A stretch of 64,000 bases of DNA from assembly GCA_028641055.1 (NCBI GenBank), contig JAPCYS010003747.1:33336-97335 (forward strand), read 5' to 3'. Below the pieces are notes generated by a model that was not told where the DNA came from, did not search any database, and was given only the letters and a program-made list of their open reading frames with translations. The DNA comes from Alopecurus myosuroides (Eukaryota > Streptophyta > Magnoliopsida > Poales > Poaceae). Position 1 is the first letter of the stretch. Every line of letters starts with the position of its first letter. Below are positions 46,961 through 59,835 of the stretch, piece by piece. The position numbers and the translations under genes were made by a program.

Positions 46961-48079
46961 GCAAGAAAAATGAATCAAGCATCATCATTCAATTTGAGGA
47001 GCTTGAACTGATCATAGAGGCATTGAATTTTCCACACACAAGGTTCAAAATCTCCTCTCTCTTTTCTTTTAGGTTTACCATTTTCATCAAAGATATTCTC
47101 AGGTACAACCCAACCAAAATTCTCTTCTAATGCCTCAGACATTGCTAAAAGTTTGAATGGTATAGGGATATTAATTTATTTTGGACATTCACTTCCTCCT
47201 CAAATTTCTATCAATATCTAAAGTTTTCAGAGTATGGCTGATAGCAATACCATAACCTAGCATCTTATAACGAGCAAAAACTTTTCTAGTTTCTATAGCA
47301 ATGTCATTAAATTCTAAAACTAAAGCATTCAACACAAAATCCCTTTCTTTTCCTGGCTCCATGCTATCAAGTTTAAGAAAAAATTGTTGTATAATAGGAT
47401 TGATATTAACAAATATAGCTTCTATCATGGCAACAAAGAGGCTACAACAGTATCGTAGTTATGGGCAAGTTTAACTACAAGTTTATCAATAAAATCACGA
47501 AGCCCATTAACATGGTTAAAGAATTCTTCAATATTATTTATCCCAATAATAAATCCACTTCCTACTTTCAGATCTTTCATAGCAAATTTAGGAGAAGACA
47601 TCTTAGCAAAAAAGCAACAAAAATAGCACGAAGACGAAAACTGAATAACAAGGCAAATAAAAGACTAGAAACTAGACAACTAACTTTTTTGGGATTTTGA
47701 TAAAGAGAAAACAAGACTAAGCAAAAGTAAACTAAGAAAGAACAAAAAAAGGAAAGAAAGTGGAAGTGTGAGACTCCCTTTGCAGCAAGCTAGAAGTCCC
47801 AGCCAACGGCGCCAAAAAATACTTGATGATGACGTGATCACACGCTCATTGGGAGACCCCAAACGGAAGGTATGATGCAGTCTAGAGTAAGCTTTCCCCT
47901 AGTATAGAACCAGAGTTATCGAACCAGTAGGACTTCGTAGTATTTAAGAAGGTTGCTTTATTAATGGCGCCAGAAAAAGTGTCGTTGACGAAGCGTGGAA
48001 CCTGCACACAAGCACAAACTCTCTCTTTTCCCAACTTTCCGTAAGGTTGTCAATCTTCCGGTCTTGCTAAAACAGGAGA
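45600..48079 (-). mobile_element. Element B: partial Sabrina/Athila-like copy
   Basis: On the minus strand: last 256 bp of an LTR (47824-48079), primer binding site (47797-47814), then a degenerate interior to about 45600. A 79-codon open piece (47428-47189, ELDSMEPGKERD-type) has no recognised domain. The right side is cut by the LINE-3 tail, the left side ends in the spacer to element A. Confidence 0.65.
47797..47814 (-). promoter_or_regulatory. Primer binding site of element B
   Basis: tcccagccaacggcgcca differs at only two positions from the element E site tccccggcaacggcgcca, which is complementary in sense to a tRNA-Asp 3' end. It sits 9 bases inside the LTR end at 47824. Confidence 0.7.
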
Positions 48080-48092
48080 TTTTTTGACACCT

Positions 48093-49721
48093 TGATGGTG
48101 CAGGTCTTGCACTCGTCGGGAAACCCCAAGAGGAAGGTATGATGAGAACAACAGCAGTTTTCCCTCACAAAGAAACCAAGATTGAATCGACCAGTAGGAG
48201 TAAGGAGTAACTTCAGAAGGTTGATGCAGCTGAGATGGCAGGGCGAACTACCGGTTCAGCAGCAACGTGGAACCTACACAACACAAACAATTCACTTTGC
48301 CCCCAATGAAGCATTGAGGTTGTCAATCTCACCGGTTTTGCAGATAACAAAGAGGTTAAATATATGGTGTGGAAAACAGTATGAGAACAGTACGAAAACA
48401 GGAGCACCAGTGTGAAAACAGTGGAAGCAATGTGAAAGTAGTGGAAGCAGCGTGTGTATAATCAGAATGAGAAAATGGACCGGGGTCCACAGTTCACTGG
48501 AGGTGTCTTTGCATAAAACATAAATAACATATGTGGTGAACAAATTACAGCTGGACAATTGACAGAAATGAAGGCTGCACCGTAGTGCATATGCAAGACA
48601 TAAAGATTACCATGTGATTCATGCGTGCATTACAACAAGATACATAAACCGTCATCCAACTGCATATATGACTAATAATCCACCCTCCCAATATCATCCG
48701 AACAAACGTTGGGTATTAAGTTGCAAGCAATAGATAATCGCAGTAAGAAAAGTGTGTAATGTAAACAATGTAAACTAAGTAAACACCGTTATTTCCTCCC
48801 TGATGGCAACAACACATCATCCATCTGTCATGTTTCTGTCACTCGAGCACAGATGCAAAGGAGGCATGAACCCACTATCGAGCATAAATACTCCCTCTTG
48901 GAGTTACTAGCATCTACTTGGCCAGAGCATCTACTAATAACGTAGAGCATGCAAGATCATAAATAACATATACATGAAGATAACATAATAGATTGATAAT
49001 CATAAGACATAGCATTCAACGTTCATCGGAATCCAGCAAACACAACATGTAGCATTACATAAAGATGATCTCGATCATCTAGGAAAGCTCACGAGATCTA
49101 AACATGAGGTACACAGTGGAGAAGACAACCATCTAGCTACTACTATGGACCCGTAGTCCAGGGATGAACTACTCAGGCATCACATCGGAGGAGGCAATGG
49201 TGGTGTAGACCCCTCCGGTGTTGAAATCCCCTCCCGGCAGGGTGCCGGGGAGAGCTCCAGAACCTTCCCGATCTCGGGATGACGATGACGGAGGCCTCGA
49301 GTGTTTCTCGGGTCGAAGTGGTATATATTTAGGGTTGACATATCGGGGGGAATAAATAGGCGAAAGGGCGATGGCGGTGAACGCCCGAGGGGCCCACACC
49401 ACCCCCAGGCGCGGCCGGGGGGCGCGCCGCGCTATGGTGTGGCCCCCCTGTGGCCCCCTACGGGCCTCTTTGGGACTCCGTGGAACCTTCGGGAATTCTA
49501 AGACTTTCGGGCTTCGAATTTTCCAATTTCGAGAATATTTCCAGAACAACTTTTCTAAAAACTAAAAACAACAGAAAATAGGGAACTAGCTCTGTGGCAT
49601 CTTGACAATAGGTTAGTCCCGGAAATTGATAAAATGACATAAAGTGTATAGAAAACATGTAGGAAATAACATGAAAACAACATGGAACATCAGAAATTAA
49701 GGATACATTTATGACGTATCA
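48093..49721 (-). repeat. 3' LTR of element E
   Basis: 1629 bp, minus-strand start TGATACGTCATAAATGTATCC and end TGCACCATCA, matching the 5' LTR. It follows directly on the PPT at 49722-49733. Confidence 0.85.
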
Positions 49722-49733
49722 ACATCCCCAAGC

Positions 49734-52335
49734 TTAGTTCCTACTCGTCCTCGAGTAGGTAGACGATAAAAACACATAATTTCTGAGGTGAAATTCTACC
49801 AACATAAACTTGATCATCAATAATGTAAAAGCATATGTAATCTAAGATCATAGAACTTCAACATAAGCATGATAGATAAATTTTTAACAATAAAGCATAG
49901 CAATCATCTTGCATCATGAGAAGTAACACAAATAAAAGGACTTGAATAATAATGCACTAAAAGATAGACGTTTGTTTCAAGCATAGAAATAACATGGCAA
50001 AGTGATATTTCACTTGTCCTTAAGAGTGGGGCAAAACATAAATGCCAGGACACCTTCAAAGTTCATAAGGAGGGCTAGAATAAATAATTAGAGAACAAAC
50101 AATAACACATCATGAATCAATTAATAATGTTTCTGGGACAAATGCACATTAAACTCAGAATGGCAACTATGCTCTCTCAACTGTGCATAAAGTTAGAATA
50201 TGGAGACTTAACATAAAATTAAAACAAACGCCCTTCACAGAGGAAAGCAGGGATCAACTCATGTGCTAGAGCTTTTTATTTTATTAAACAGAGGTATTGA
50301 AAACATTTTTTAGAGAGGTGTATGCTTATGTCAACGAATGGTAAACAGAAAATACAGTACGTCACAAGCCAACTAGACTTCACAAGAGCGGCTCCCATAG
50401 AAGGACGCATCTGGGTAGAAGGTCATCCCTCTTTCACTTTTGTTTACACAATTATGCCTTGACTGATAAATCAGGGGCAAAAATAGTGAAGAGAATTTGT
50501 TGTATTAATTTGGGACTGGGCACCCCGCTACCAGCTCTTTTATCATTTGGATAAGAAGATGAAGCCACTAGTCCAGGGTGTGAAAGTCTAGTCAACAAGT
50601 GAGATAAAGATTCTCTATTTACGTCCTCATGAGCTAAAACAGGGGCGCAAAACAGGAGTAATTTTGAAGGTTTTAAAGGTAACACATGAGCAATTTACTT
50701 TGGAGTGGCGGTTCAATACCACATGTAGGTAGGTATGGTGGAAACATTTGGCAAACTTTGGTTTTTTGGAGTTGGATGCACGAGTCATACTCAGTACAGG
50801 TGGAGGCTAGCAAAAGACTGGGAGCGACAAATCAAGAGAGCATAAGAGCCATAATCATGCATAGCGACATAAACATCATTAATCAAACCATAAGTGGTAC
50901 CAAAAGTTCAAAAAGTAAATGATCATAGAGTCTATACGTGACTGGTTCATAGCCATAAACATGGTGTAAGCATGCGCCAAGTCAACCAAATAAAACATTC
51001 AAAGGAGAACACCACAAATTTCTGATTCAAAATGACAAGAACAACTCATGATTCTTTCAATGGCACATTAAACACTCTCAACTATTTGAGAAAAACCATG
51101 CAACTAAATAACCACTAGGCTTTAGAATTAAAATAACATCTAGCATGATATGAAAAAGTCTAGCCACAGTCTATACAACCTTCTATTTGCACCGTTATGA
51201 ATTATACTACATGCAGCTGTTTCTTTTCCCAACAAGCACCATACAAAATATGGTTTAACAAAAACTCTCTAAATGATACAACAAGAAAACATGAGAGTAC
51301 TTACACAACTCTACTAAAACTAACAGCTCTAAAATAAGAGATGCAATGAAAACAAGAGCTAAACGGGAATTTTGCAGCAGCTAGAAGAAGAACTAAGAAT
51401 ACGAGCATAGCAAGCATTGAAAAAAAAGCGGAGTATGTATCTGTCCCAAACAAGGAATGCTAGGGTCCAACTATATTATTGCAGAAAAAAAACAAAGGAA
51501 AACAAAAATAAAAAAAACAAACAGACGCTACAAGTAAACTTCATATGATGTGACCGAATAAAAACATAGTTTCACTAGAAGTGACCTGATAAATTGTTGA
51601 TGAAGAAGGGGATGCCTTGGGAATACCCAAGCTTAGATGCTTGAGTCTTCTAAGAATTATCTGGGATGAACCACGGGGGCATCCCAAAGCTTTCCCTTCG
51701 CACTCTTATTGATCACATTATATCACCCTCTTCTCTTGACCCTTGAAAACTTCCTTCACACCACACTCAAAGAGTGATTCACATTAAAGGGTTGGCGAAA
51801 CAATCAAAAATTCATGGGTTACGTATGGGAACAAGTTGCATTGATACTTTTAAACATTAGCTACAGCCAGTGATGTTTCGTGAAGCAAAGAAACTCACTT
51901 GACATCGTAAAAGAGCAAATGCGAGAAAAATGGCAGAATCTGCCAAAACCAGAACAGTCTATAAAGACGAATTTTTTCGGGGCATTTATGTTGCTCAGAT
52001 AGAAAAACTTAAATAAAAAAGTTGAGGAATTAGCCGAGGAATAAGCACAAAAAAATTCAGGTCATTTTGATCTTTCTGTGAATTATGCGATTTTTTACGG
52101 TGGACAACCGAAATCTGTTTCCTGCACAGAAATCCAAAACCAACTCCAACTCTCGTCAAAAACTTTACTTGGCATAACTAAAACATGAAAATAAATACAC
52201 AAAGGAGGTGATACAGAAGTATACAACCCCTTGATTCAAAGAAAACAGAGAAAACAAAGCAAAAATAAAACCATGGGTTATCTCCCAAGAAGTGCTTTTC
52301 TTTAACGCCTTTTAGCTAGGCCCAGAAAAGTGGAA
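49734..52335 (-). other. Non-coding 3' interior of element E
   Basis: AT-rich, no pol domains. Blocks near 52300 (ctttaacgccttttagctagg) and 51000-51100 are shared with element B, showing the same family interior. A ggggatgcc motif near 51610 resembles further PPT-like sequence. Confidence 0.6.
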
Positions 52336-53253
52336 TCAACTGTTTTCAAGTGAAGAAGCATCTAAATTGTAATATGTTCGAATAACAGAATTAAAAGGCA
52401 ACTTCATTCTATTTCTAGGAAAGTGTTCCATACCTTTCTTTAGTGGGAACTGAAATTTAATATTTCCCTCTTTCATATCAATAACAGCACCAACAGTTCT
52501 AAGAAAAGGTCTTCCCAAAACAATTGGACAAGAAGCATTGCATTCAATATTTAAGACAACAAAATCGACGGGGACAAGATTTTTATTAAACATGATAAGA
52601 ACATCATCAACTCTCCCCAAGGGTTTCTTTCTAACATTATCAATAAGACGAATATACAAATAACAATGCTCCAAAAGTGGCAAATCAAGAACATCATAAA
52701 GTTTCTTAGGCATAACAGAGATACTCGCACCAAGATCACATAGAGCATTGCCATCAAAATCATTTACTTTAATTTTAATAATGGGTTCCCAACAATCATC
52801 TAGCATCCTAGGGATAGAGGATTCACATCTTAATTCATCCTCTCTAATTTGCATGAGGGCATTTGTAATATGTTTTGTGAAAGCCATATTCATAGTACTA
52901 GCATTAGGACAACTAGCAAGATTTTGTAGGAACTTAATCACTTTAGTTATGTTGCAATCATCAAAGTCAAGATCATTTTTATCAAAGGTAATGGGACCGT
53001 TGTCTACCATGTTTCTAAAAATTTCAGCATTTTTACCAGGAACATTTTTAGCAGTTTCAGGCGGTTTTGCATTTTTAATAGCAGAAGTGGGAGTATTGAA
53101 AACACCAATTACTTTACCATTGATAGTAGAAGGTTTACTAGCATGATAAGATCCAGTTTTACTAGTGGTGGTAATGGTGAGAACATTTCCTATATTATTC
53201 TTTCTAGCTATTTCATCTTCTCTTTCCCATCTAGCATGCAAATCAGCTAACAT
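52336..53253 (-). pseudogene. pro: Protease region of element E
   Basis: An open piece of 305 codons. The aspartic protease motif CDLGASISVMPKKLYDVL lies at about residue 170, followed by VDFVVLNIECNASCPIVLGRPFL, the second conserved block of plant gypsy proteases. The N-terminal half (EREDEIARKNN, FRNMVDNGPITFDKND) is gag-protease linker. It ends at 52336 without any RT following, and upstream pieces (53454-53272) are in other frames. Classed as a relic since the gag-pro frame is broken. Confidence 0.75.
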
Positions 53254-53584
53254 CCTAACATTATCATCAATTCAAATTTGGATGGCATTTAGAGTTTTTC
53301 TTTCTTTAACATCATGAGGCATAACCTTTAGTTTCATAAAATCAACATCAAGAGCAAGGCTATCAACTTTAGAAGCAAGAACAACAATTTTGCCAAACTT
53401 TTCCTCAACAGATTTATTAAAAGCAGTTTGTGTACTAATAAAATTCTTGAGCATGTTTTAAAGATCAAAGGGTACACTTTTATTGTTGTTGTAGGAATTA
53501 CTGTAAGAATTTCCATAAGAATTACCATTATTGGGAGGATATGGCCTATAATTGTTGCTACCAAAATTATTCCTATAAGCATTA

Positions 53585-54410
53585 TTATTTTTTAATGAAG
53601 TTCACATCAACATGCTCTTCTTGAGAAACCAAAGAGGATAAAGTGTTTGGATCAATAGGAGCATGGCCATTCACAAGCATAGACATAATAGAATCAAGTC
53701 TATCACTCAAAGAGGAGGTTTCTTCCACAAAATTTACGTTCTTACCAGTTGTAACCCTCTTAGTGTGCCATTCAGAATAATTTACCATCATATCATCAAG
53801 AAGATTTGTTGATTAGCCCAAGGTAATGGGCATAAAGGTTCCTCCAGCAGCTGAATCCAGAAGGTTTCTTGAAGAAAAATTCAGACCTACATAAAAGGTT
53901 TGGATGATCATCCAAGTAGTCAGTCCATGAGTGGGACAATTCTTTACTAAAAATTTCATTCTTCCCAAGATTTAGCAACATGCTCATTATGAGTTTCTTA
54001 AAATTCATAATGCTACTTCTTAAAGATATAATCTTAGCAGCAGGATAATATTTTCCAATGAAAGCATCTTTACACTTAGTCCAATAATCAATACTATTTC
54101 TAGGCAAAGACAACAACCATTATTTAGCTCTTTCTCTCAAAGAGAAAGGAAACAATTTCAATTTAATAATATCTCCATCTACATATTTATATTTTTGCAT
54201 CTCACATAGTTCAACAAAATTATTGAGATGGGCAGCAACATCATCAGTACTAACACAAGAAAATTGCTCTCTCATAACAAGGTTCAATAGGGTAGGCTTT
54301 ATCTCATAAAAATCAGCAGTAGGAGCAGGTGGAGCAATAGGTGTGATAATGAAATCATTGTTGTTGGTGCTAGTAAAGTCACACAACTTAGTGTTCTCGG
54401 GAGTAGTCAT
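53585..54410 (-). pseudogene. gag: gag of element E
   Basis: Start ATG at 54410 (MTTPENTKLCDFTS) after a leader that includes the PBS. Reads Athila-type gag: FSCVSTDDVAAHLNNFVELC, IIKLKLFPFSLRERAK, then after a TAA at 54120-54122 in the same frame WLLSLPRNSIDYWTKCKDAF. A further stop at 53796 and a frame change lead to NLLDDMMVNYSEWHTKR and SLSDRLDSIMSMLVN, ending at 53585. Gag would form the particle shell. Two or more breaks make it non-functional. Confidence 0.75.
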
Positions 54411-54578
54411 TTTAACAAGACTAAAAACAGGAATAAAACTACATCTAGAATAAGAACTAATTTTTTGTGTGTTTTTTATAAAGAGAAGATAACAAGACAA
54501 AATAAAATAAACTAAGCAAAACAAAAACAAAGTAAAGATTTTGGAAGTGAGAGACTCCCCTTGCAGAAATTCTCTTCC

Positions 54579-54596
54579 TCCCCGGCAACGGCGCCA
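54579..54596 (-). promoter_or_regulatory. Second, distal copy of the element E primer binding site
   Basis: The same 18 bases recur 75 bp further inside, again next to a tctggtgcaagag stretch that resembles the LTR end ttgatggtgcagg. This looks like a tandem duplication of the LTR-end/PBS junction. Confidence 0.8.
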
Positions 54597-54653
54597 GAAA
54601 ATATCTGGTGCAAGAGTTGACGAGGGAGTGGTTGCTTCTTGATGTCTTTGATA

Positions 54654-54671
54654 TCCCCGGCAACGGCGCCA
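54654..54671 (-). promoter_or_regulatory. Primer binding site of element E, LTR-proximal copy
   Basis: tccccggcaacggcgcca, equal to the 3' end of plant tRNA-Asp as I recall it, lies 10 bases from the 5' LTR end at 54682. This is the normal site for minus-strand DNA priming. Confidence 0.8.
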
Positions 54672-54681
54672 TAAAATAGCT

Positions 54682-56268
54682 TGATGGTGCAGGTATTGCA
54701 CTCGTTGGGAAACCCCAAGAGGATGAGCACATCAGTAGTTTTCCCTCAGAAAGAAACCAATGTTGAATCGACCGGTAGGAGGAAGGAGTAACTTCAGAAG
54801 GTTGATGCAGCTGAGATGGCAGGACGCACTACCGGTTCAACAACAACGTGGAACCTGCACAACACAAACAATTCACTTTTCCCCAAGAAAGCAGTGATGT
54901 TGTCAATCTCACCGGTTTTGCTGATAACAAAGAGGTTAAATGTATGGTGTGGAAAACAGTATGAGAATAGGAGCAACAGTGTGAAAACAGTGGTGTGAAA
55001 GCAGTGGAAGCACTGTGTGTATTATCAGAATGAGAAAATGGACCGGGGTCCACAGTTCACTAGAGGTGTCTCTCCATAAAAGATAAATAACATGTGTGGT
55101 GAACAAATTACAGCTGGGCAATTGACAGAAATGAAGACTGCACCGTAGTGCATATGCAAGACATAAAGATTACTACGTGATTCATGCAGGCATTACAACA
55201 AGATACATAGACCGTCATCCAGCTGCATCTATGACTAATAATCCACCCTCCGAATATCATCCGAACAAACGTTGGGTATTAAGTTGCAAGCAACAGATAA
55301 TCACAGTAAGCAAAGTGTGTAATGTAAACAATGTAAACTAAGTAAACTCCGTTGTTTTCTCCCTAATGGCAACAACACATCCTCCATCTGTCACATTTCT
55401 GTCGCTCGAGCATAGATGCAAAGGAGAAATGAACCCACTATCGAGCATAAATACTCCCTCTTGGAGTTACTAGCATCTACTTGACCAGAGCATCTACTAA
55501 TAACAGAGAGCATGCAAGATCATAAATATTATATGCATGAAGATAACATGATAGATTGATAATCAAAAGACATAGCATTCAACATTCATTTGATCCCAGC
55601 AAACACAACATGTAGCATTACATAAAGATGATCTCGATCATGTAGGACGGCTCACGAGATCTAAACATGAGGTACAAAGTGGAGAAGACAACCATCTAGC
55701 TACTGATATGGACCCGTAGTCCAGGGATGAACTACTCACGCATCACTTCAGAGGAGGGCATTGTGGTGTAGACCCCTCCGGTGATGAACCCCCCCGGCAG
55801 GGTGCTGGGGAGAGCTCAAGAACCCTCCCGATCTCGGAATGACGATGACGGCGGCCTCGGGTGTTTCTTAGGACGAAGTGGTATATATTAGGGTTGACAT
55901 AGCTGGGGAAATAAATAGGCGAAAGGGGGATGGCGGTGGACGCCCGAGGGGCCCACACCACCCCCAGGCGCGGCCAGGGTGGCGCGCCGCCCTATGGTGT
56001 GGCCCCCTCCGGGCCTCTTCGAGACTCTGTGGAACCTTCGGGAATTGTAAGACTTCCGGGCTTCGATTTTTCCAATTATGAGAATATTTCCAGAACAACT
56101 TTTCGGAAACTAAAAATGGCAGAAAATAGGAAACTCGTTGTGGCATCTTGTCAATAGGTTAGTGCCGGAAATCGATCAAAATGGCATAAAGTGTATATCA
56201 AACATGTAGGAAATAACATGAAAACAACATGGAACATCAAAAATTAAGGATACGTTTATGACGTATCT
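54682..56268 (-). repeat. 5' LTR of element E
   Basis: 1587 bp. The outer end on the minus strand reads AGATACGTCATAAACGTATC where the other LTR has TGATACGTC, so the terminal TG is mutated. The inner end is ...TGCACCATCA. The two LTRs are easily aligned but differ by substitutions and about 40 bp of indels, so the insertion is not recent. Confidence 0.85.
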
Positions 56269-56275
56269 CACCTCT

Positions 56276-56298
56276 ACCGTAGGGAAAATCCCTACGGT
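56276..56298 (-). repeat. Perfect hairpin in the LINE-3 3' UTR
   Basis: accgtaggga, 3-base loop aaa, then tccctacggt: a perfect 10-bp stem. Before element E inserted it lay about 10 bases from the A-tail. Confidence 0.8.
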
Positions 56299-56742
56299 TA
56301 TTTTTCATATATAAAGAAAAGATAGTACATCGAGGAAAGTACATCATGGGGGAAGAAAGGTGAGAGGGGAAACATATCAAGGATTGAGAAGTCTAATACA
56401 CTCTAACAAAAGGTGAATACAGGGGTGGTTAACTCTAAATAGGTGAAGAGATGCATCAACCCTAAATCCAACTTTCCATCTAGCCCAAGAGGGGGGAGTG
56501 GCCTAAAATATGAAGTCATTTTGAATCTTCCAAATGTTCCAAGCGTCACAAGAAAAAATCTCCAGAAAACAAGGTCGCTAGAATATTTATCGTGCCAAGG
56601 TGTCACGTCGAGGATGGGAAGTGAGAAATTCCAAGTGATCATCAGGTGGTTCTAGCACCTAACAGCAAAAGGGAAAGTAAAGAAGAGGTGTTCCGTTGTT
56701 TCTCTAGAACCTAATGAACATAATGTGCCGGTTAGACCACAC

Positions 56743-58847
56743 TCAGTCTGCTAGTTTTCGATCCATTAGATCTCTTGTATTGAGTCGATCATAGAATAAA
56801 AGCCACAGGAATACCCTGAGCTTCGGCAAACACTTGGATTTCCAGATGTCATGGAATAGGCGATCAACATAGATAGGAGCAAACATGAATCGATAAAACC
56901 TAGCCGCTGAATAGGTACCAGAACCCCACGCAAAAGTACGAGCATCGAGTGAATATTCTGGAGTTGGGGTGCATGCAATGATATCTCTAACTTCCTGTAA
57001 TTCCTCATGAGCTAAGGTACATATAGGCAGAGCGAAAAGATCTTGCTCTAAGCCAACAGAAAATGAACCAAATGAAGAATCTTCATCAAGGACAAAGGAG
57101 AACAAGCGGGGAAAGCAACACAAAATAGTTGGTCACCGTACCAGAAATCTTTTCGGAAAAGCGTGTGCTCGCCATTGCCAATAGAAGAGCTGGTGATGCT
57201 GCAATAAATAGTGGCTAAACTGAAAACATCCCTCCACCAGAAAGATCCACGCCTAGACTGTGCATGAGGAGGACATAACTAGTAAAGATACCAAATCAGA
57301 GAGACCCAAGGAATATCCGCTTTGCAGAAAAATTTATGAAACTGTTTGATGAGCAGGGCTTTATTCTGAAGTTCTAAATTAATGACACCAAGCCCACCAT
57401 GCAACTTAGGTCGACACACCAATGGCATGCAACACGTGAGTGGACCACGCCCTCCTCTTTGGCCCACAAGAAATGACGACGAGTGTGATTAAAAATTTTT
57501 ATGATGCCCTTAGGAAGCTTAATAGAGCAAAGATAGTGAGTCGGAAGTGAGGATAGGACAGGTTGCACAAGTGTAAGGCAGCCTCCATAATCCAAAAAAC
57601 GAGCACATGCATTTAACCGCCTTTCCACCTGGTCCACCAGAGGGGCAAGGTCATTAATCGTCGGCCTAGTGGTGCCAATTGGCAGTTCCAGCTAGGGGAA
57701 AGGAAGTGACCCCTTCGAACAACCAAACACCTGAGCAAGATTTCTCAATTCCGTATTGGAGACATTGATGGTCATCATACACGTCTTAGCATAATTAACA
57801 TGCAATCCAGTAGCCGCATCAGATGTCTGAAGAAGCTGCTCCAGATCTTGCAATTGGATATGACACACTTGCATGACAACCAACCTGTCATCCGCGTACT
57901 CGACAATGGGGAAATCTGCATCGATCATGGGAATGGGGGCAGAAAAAACGCCATCCAAGGCAGCTGTATTAACCATAGCTTGGACTAAATCGGCACCCTC
58001 CATGAAAAGAATCGGCAACAGTGGATCACCCTGACGAACGCTCCTCCTACATGCAAACTTGTTACCCGACACGCCATTAAGGAGAATAGCAGAAGAACCC
58101 GTGGAAAATATGGAATTGATCCAACCAATCCAACAGTTATTGAAACCATAACACTAAAGTATTTTCAGAATAGCTTGTGTTCAATCAGGTAAAATGCTTT
58201 AGTAAAATACAACTTTAAGATGATAGCTCTAGAACCCGAGTGCTTCACTTGATGGATAAATTCATAAGGCCACACAATACAGTCCCATATATTTCTGGAC
58301 TTTAGAAAGCCGTACTGATTCTTATGAACAATTAAAAGGATTTTCGCTTGAAGACAGTTCGCAATGAGCTTAGTAAGAAGCTTAAAACCAGAATTGAGAA
58401 GAGATATCGGCCTGAAATCACTAGGGTACATCAGAGATTGGATCTTGGGAATCAAGGTAATATAGGCATCATTGATAGCTTGGAGATTAGCCGTGCCAGC
58501 TCAAAATTCATCACATAGCCTATAAAAATCATATTTAATAATGGGCCAACATGTTTTGGTAAATAATCTATTAAAACCGTCCGGACCATGTGCTTTATCA
58601 ATGGGGAGCTCCGCCATAATGCTATCAATTTCCTCGACAGGTAAACGATCAGAGAGGCTTCCAAGATCCTCATGTCGGGGCAAGTAGGCTGAGAAATTAA
58701 AATGTTGATCGATGGGAGTCTAGCAACCAAGACGATCCTCGAATGCTTGCCGTAAGACCCCAGCCATCTCTTGATGATTAGTTGCCACCTATCCATCCAC
58801 TCGATGAAGAGAATCAATGTGATTATGGGATAGCGATTGGTATCCAT
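56743..58847 (-). pseudogene. LINE-3 reverse transcriptase and zinc-binding tail
   Basis: RT pieces: KAHGPDGFNRLF, SDFRPISLLNSGFKLLTKL, SRNIWDCIVWPYEFIHQ, VRQGDPLLPILF and catalytic EYADDRLVV (about 57900), over several frames. Then PIGTTRPTINDLAPLVDQVERRL and a zinc-type tail IWKSKCLPKLRVFLWLLFYDRLNTRDLMDRK (split here for length: 56850-56760). Key residues such as the FEKAFD block have decayed to LYFTKAFYLIEH. Clearly dead. Confidence 0.65.
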
Positions 58848-58910
58848 AGAGTGAAAAAACGAAGTGTTCTCGTTGCCAAATTTAGCCCACCGAGCCGAAC
58901 ATCTATTTTT

Positions 58911-59835
58911 TCAACAGTCAGGTTTGATCAATAATAATTGATACAAAGTTTGTTTGACAATGACACGAAAATTCCATTCTATCAAGTGCAAAGTTCTTGC
59001 CTCCTCATAATCATCCAACAGAAGGATGATGGCATTGAAATTGTCAATCAACTTACCAATGATTGACAAGCTAGTACTCCAATTCCTAACCCCTTTACGC
59101 AAAAGCTTGAACTTGGAGGAGATGCATTTGGCGGCATCTCCAGGGCAATGGATATTCCAAATAATGCAAACAGTATCCACAAAACCTGGCATACGAATCC
59201 AATAGTTTTCAAAACGAAATACTTGAGCCTTAGGAATACCTGTACCAATTGCAACAACACAAGCAATATGGTCAGAAGTGGGCTGGTCCAGGGGAAGAAC
59301 CAGTGTTAGGGAACTTGATAGACCAAGTCGGGGAAGTAAAAAACCAGTCGAGTTGGGCAAGAAGTGGATCCAATTGCATGTTACTCCAAGTAAAAGAGAG
59401 GCCTTTGATTGGAAGTTCAATGAGACCCAGGTAGCTAATAACTTCATTGAAAGTTTTTATGTCAGATAAATTTGCTCCCGAGCGGTTACGACTGTGAGTT
59501 TATCTATAAAAATTAAAATCCCCAAGAAATAACCAGAGATCCTCAATGGAAAAGTCTATTCTACATAGCCAAGCAATGAAATTGTATCTAGCCACTCCCT
59601 CACAGGGCCCATAAACATTAACCAGCGTAAATTGCACCAGGGACATTTTTGAGGAAAAAACTATGCACATGCCAAAAACCTCTTGCTGGAGGAGGTGGCC
59701 CACTAAAAGGCCCCTAGAAGCACCATTGGAGGGAACATAAAGAAAATTATCAAATTGTTTTGGTGCAAAATTGAGAATAAAACGCAGATAAATCTCCCTC
59801 GTCTTTGTTTCTTGAAAACCAGCAATATTTACCAA
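58911..59835 (-). pseudogene. LINE-3 endonuclease remnant
   Basis: Fragments IAGFQETKTRE, TLVNVYGPCEGVARYNFI and LGDFNFYR (59835-59500) give the Glu and Asp-Asn blocks of the endonuclease. A frame break follows near 59470, after which LDWSLTWSNMQ-type, SDHIACVVAIGTG and WIRMPGFVDTV readings continue to 58911. The catalytic HIS block survives as TSDHIAC. Non-functional. Confidence 0.6.

Larger units (their letters stand above)
48093..56268 (-). mobile_element. Element E: full-length Sabrina-like non-autonomous gypsy element
   Basis: 8.2 kb with both LTRs and a perfect 5-bp duplication cacct (48088-48092 and 56269-56273). The interior has gag and protease coding relics but no RT, RNase H or integrase, so it must be mobilised by a related element, as described for Sabrina. 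The PPT on the minus strand (GCTTGGGGATGT) adjoins the 3' LTR at 49722. The primer binding site is present twice. It is inserted in the 3' end of LINE-3. Confidence 0.88.

Noticed and set aside
49169..49549. 126-codon Arg/Pro-rich frame and its copy at 55868-56146
   Set aside because: Both lie at the same place in the two LTRs of element E; the GC-rich LTR segment gives open frames by chance.
54579..54671. tRNA-Asp gene fragments
   Set aside because: Only the 18 bases of the tRNA 3' end occur, next to LTR ends, so they are primer binding sites.
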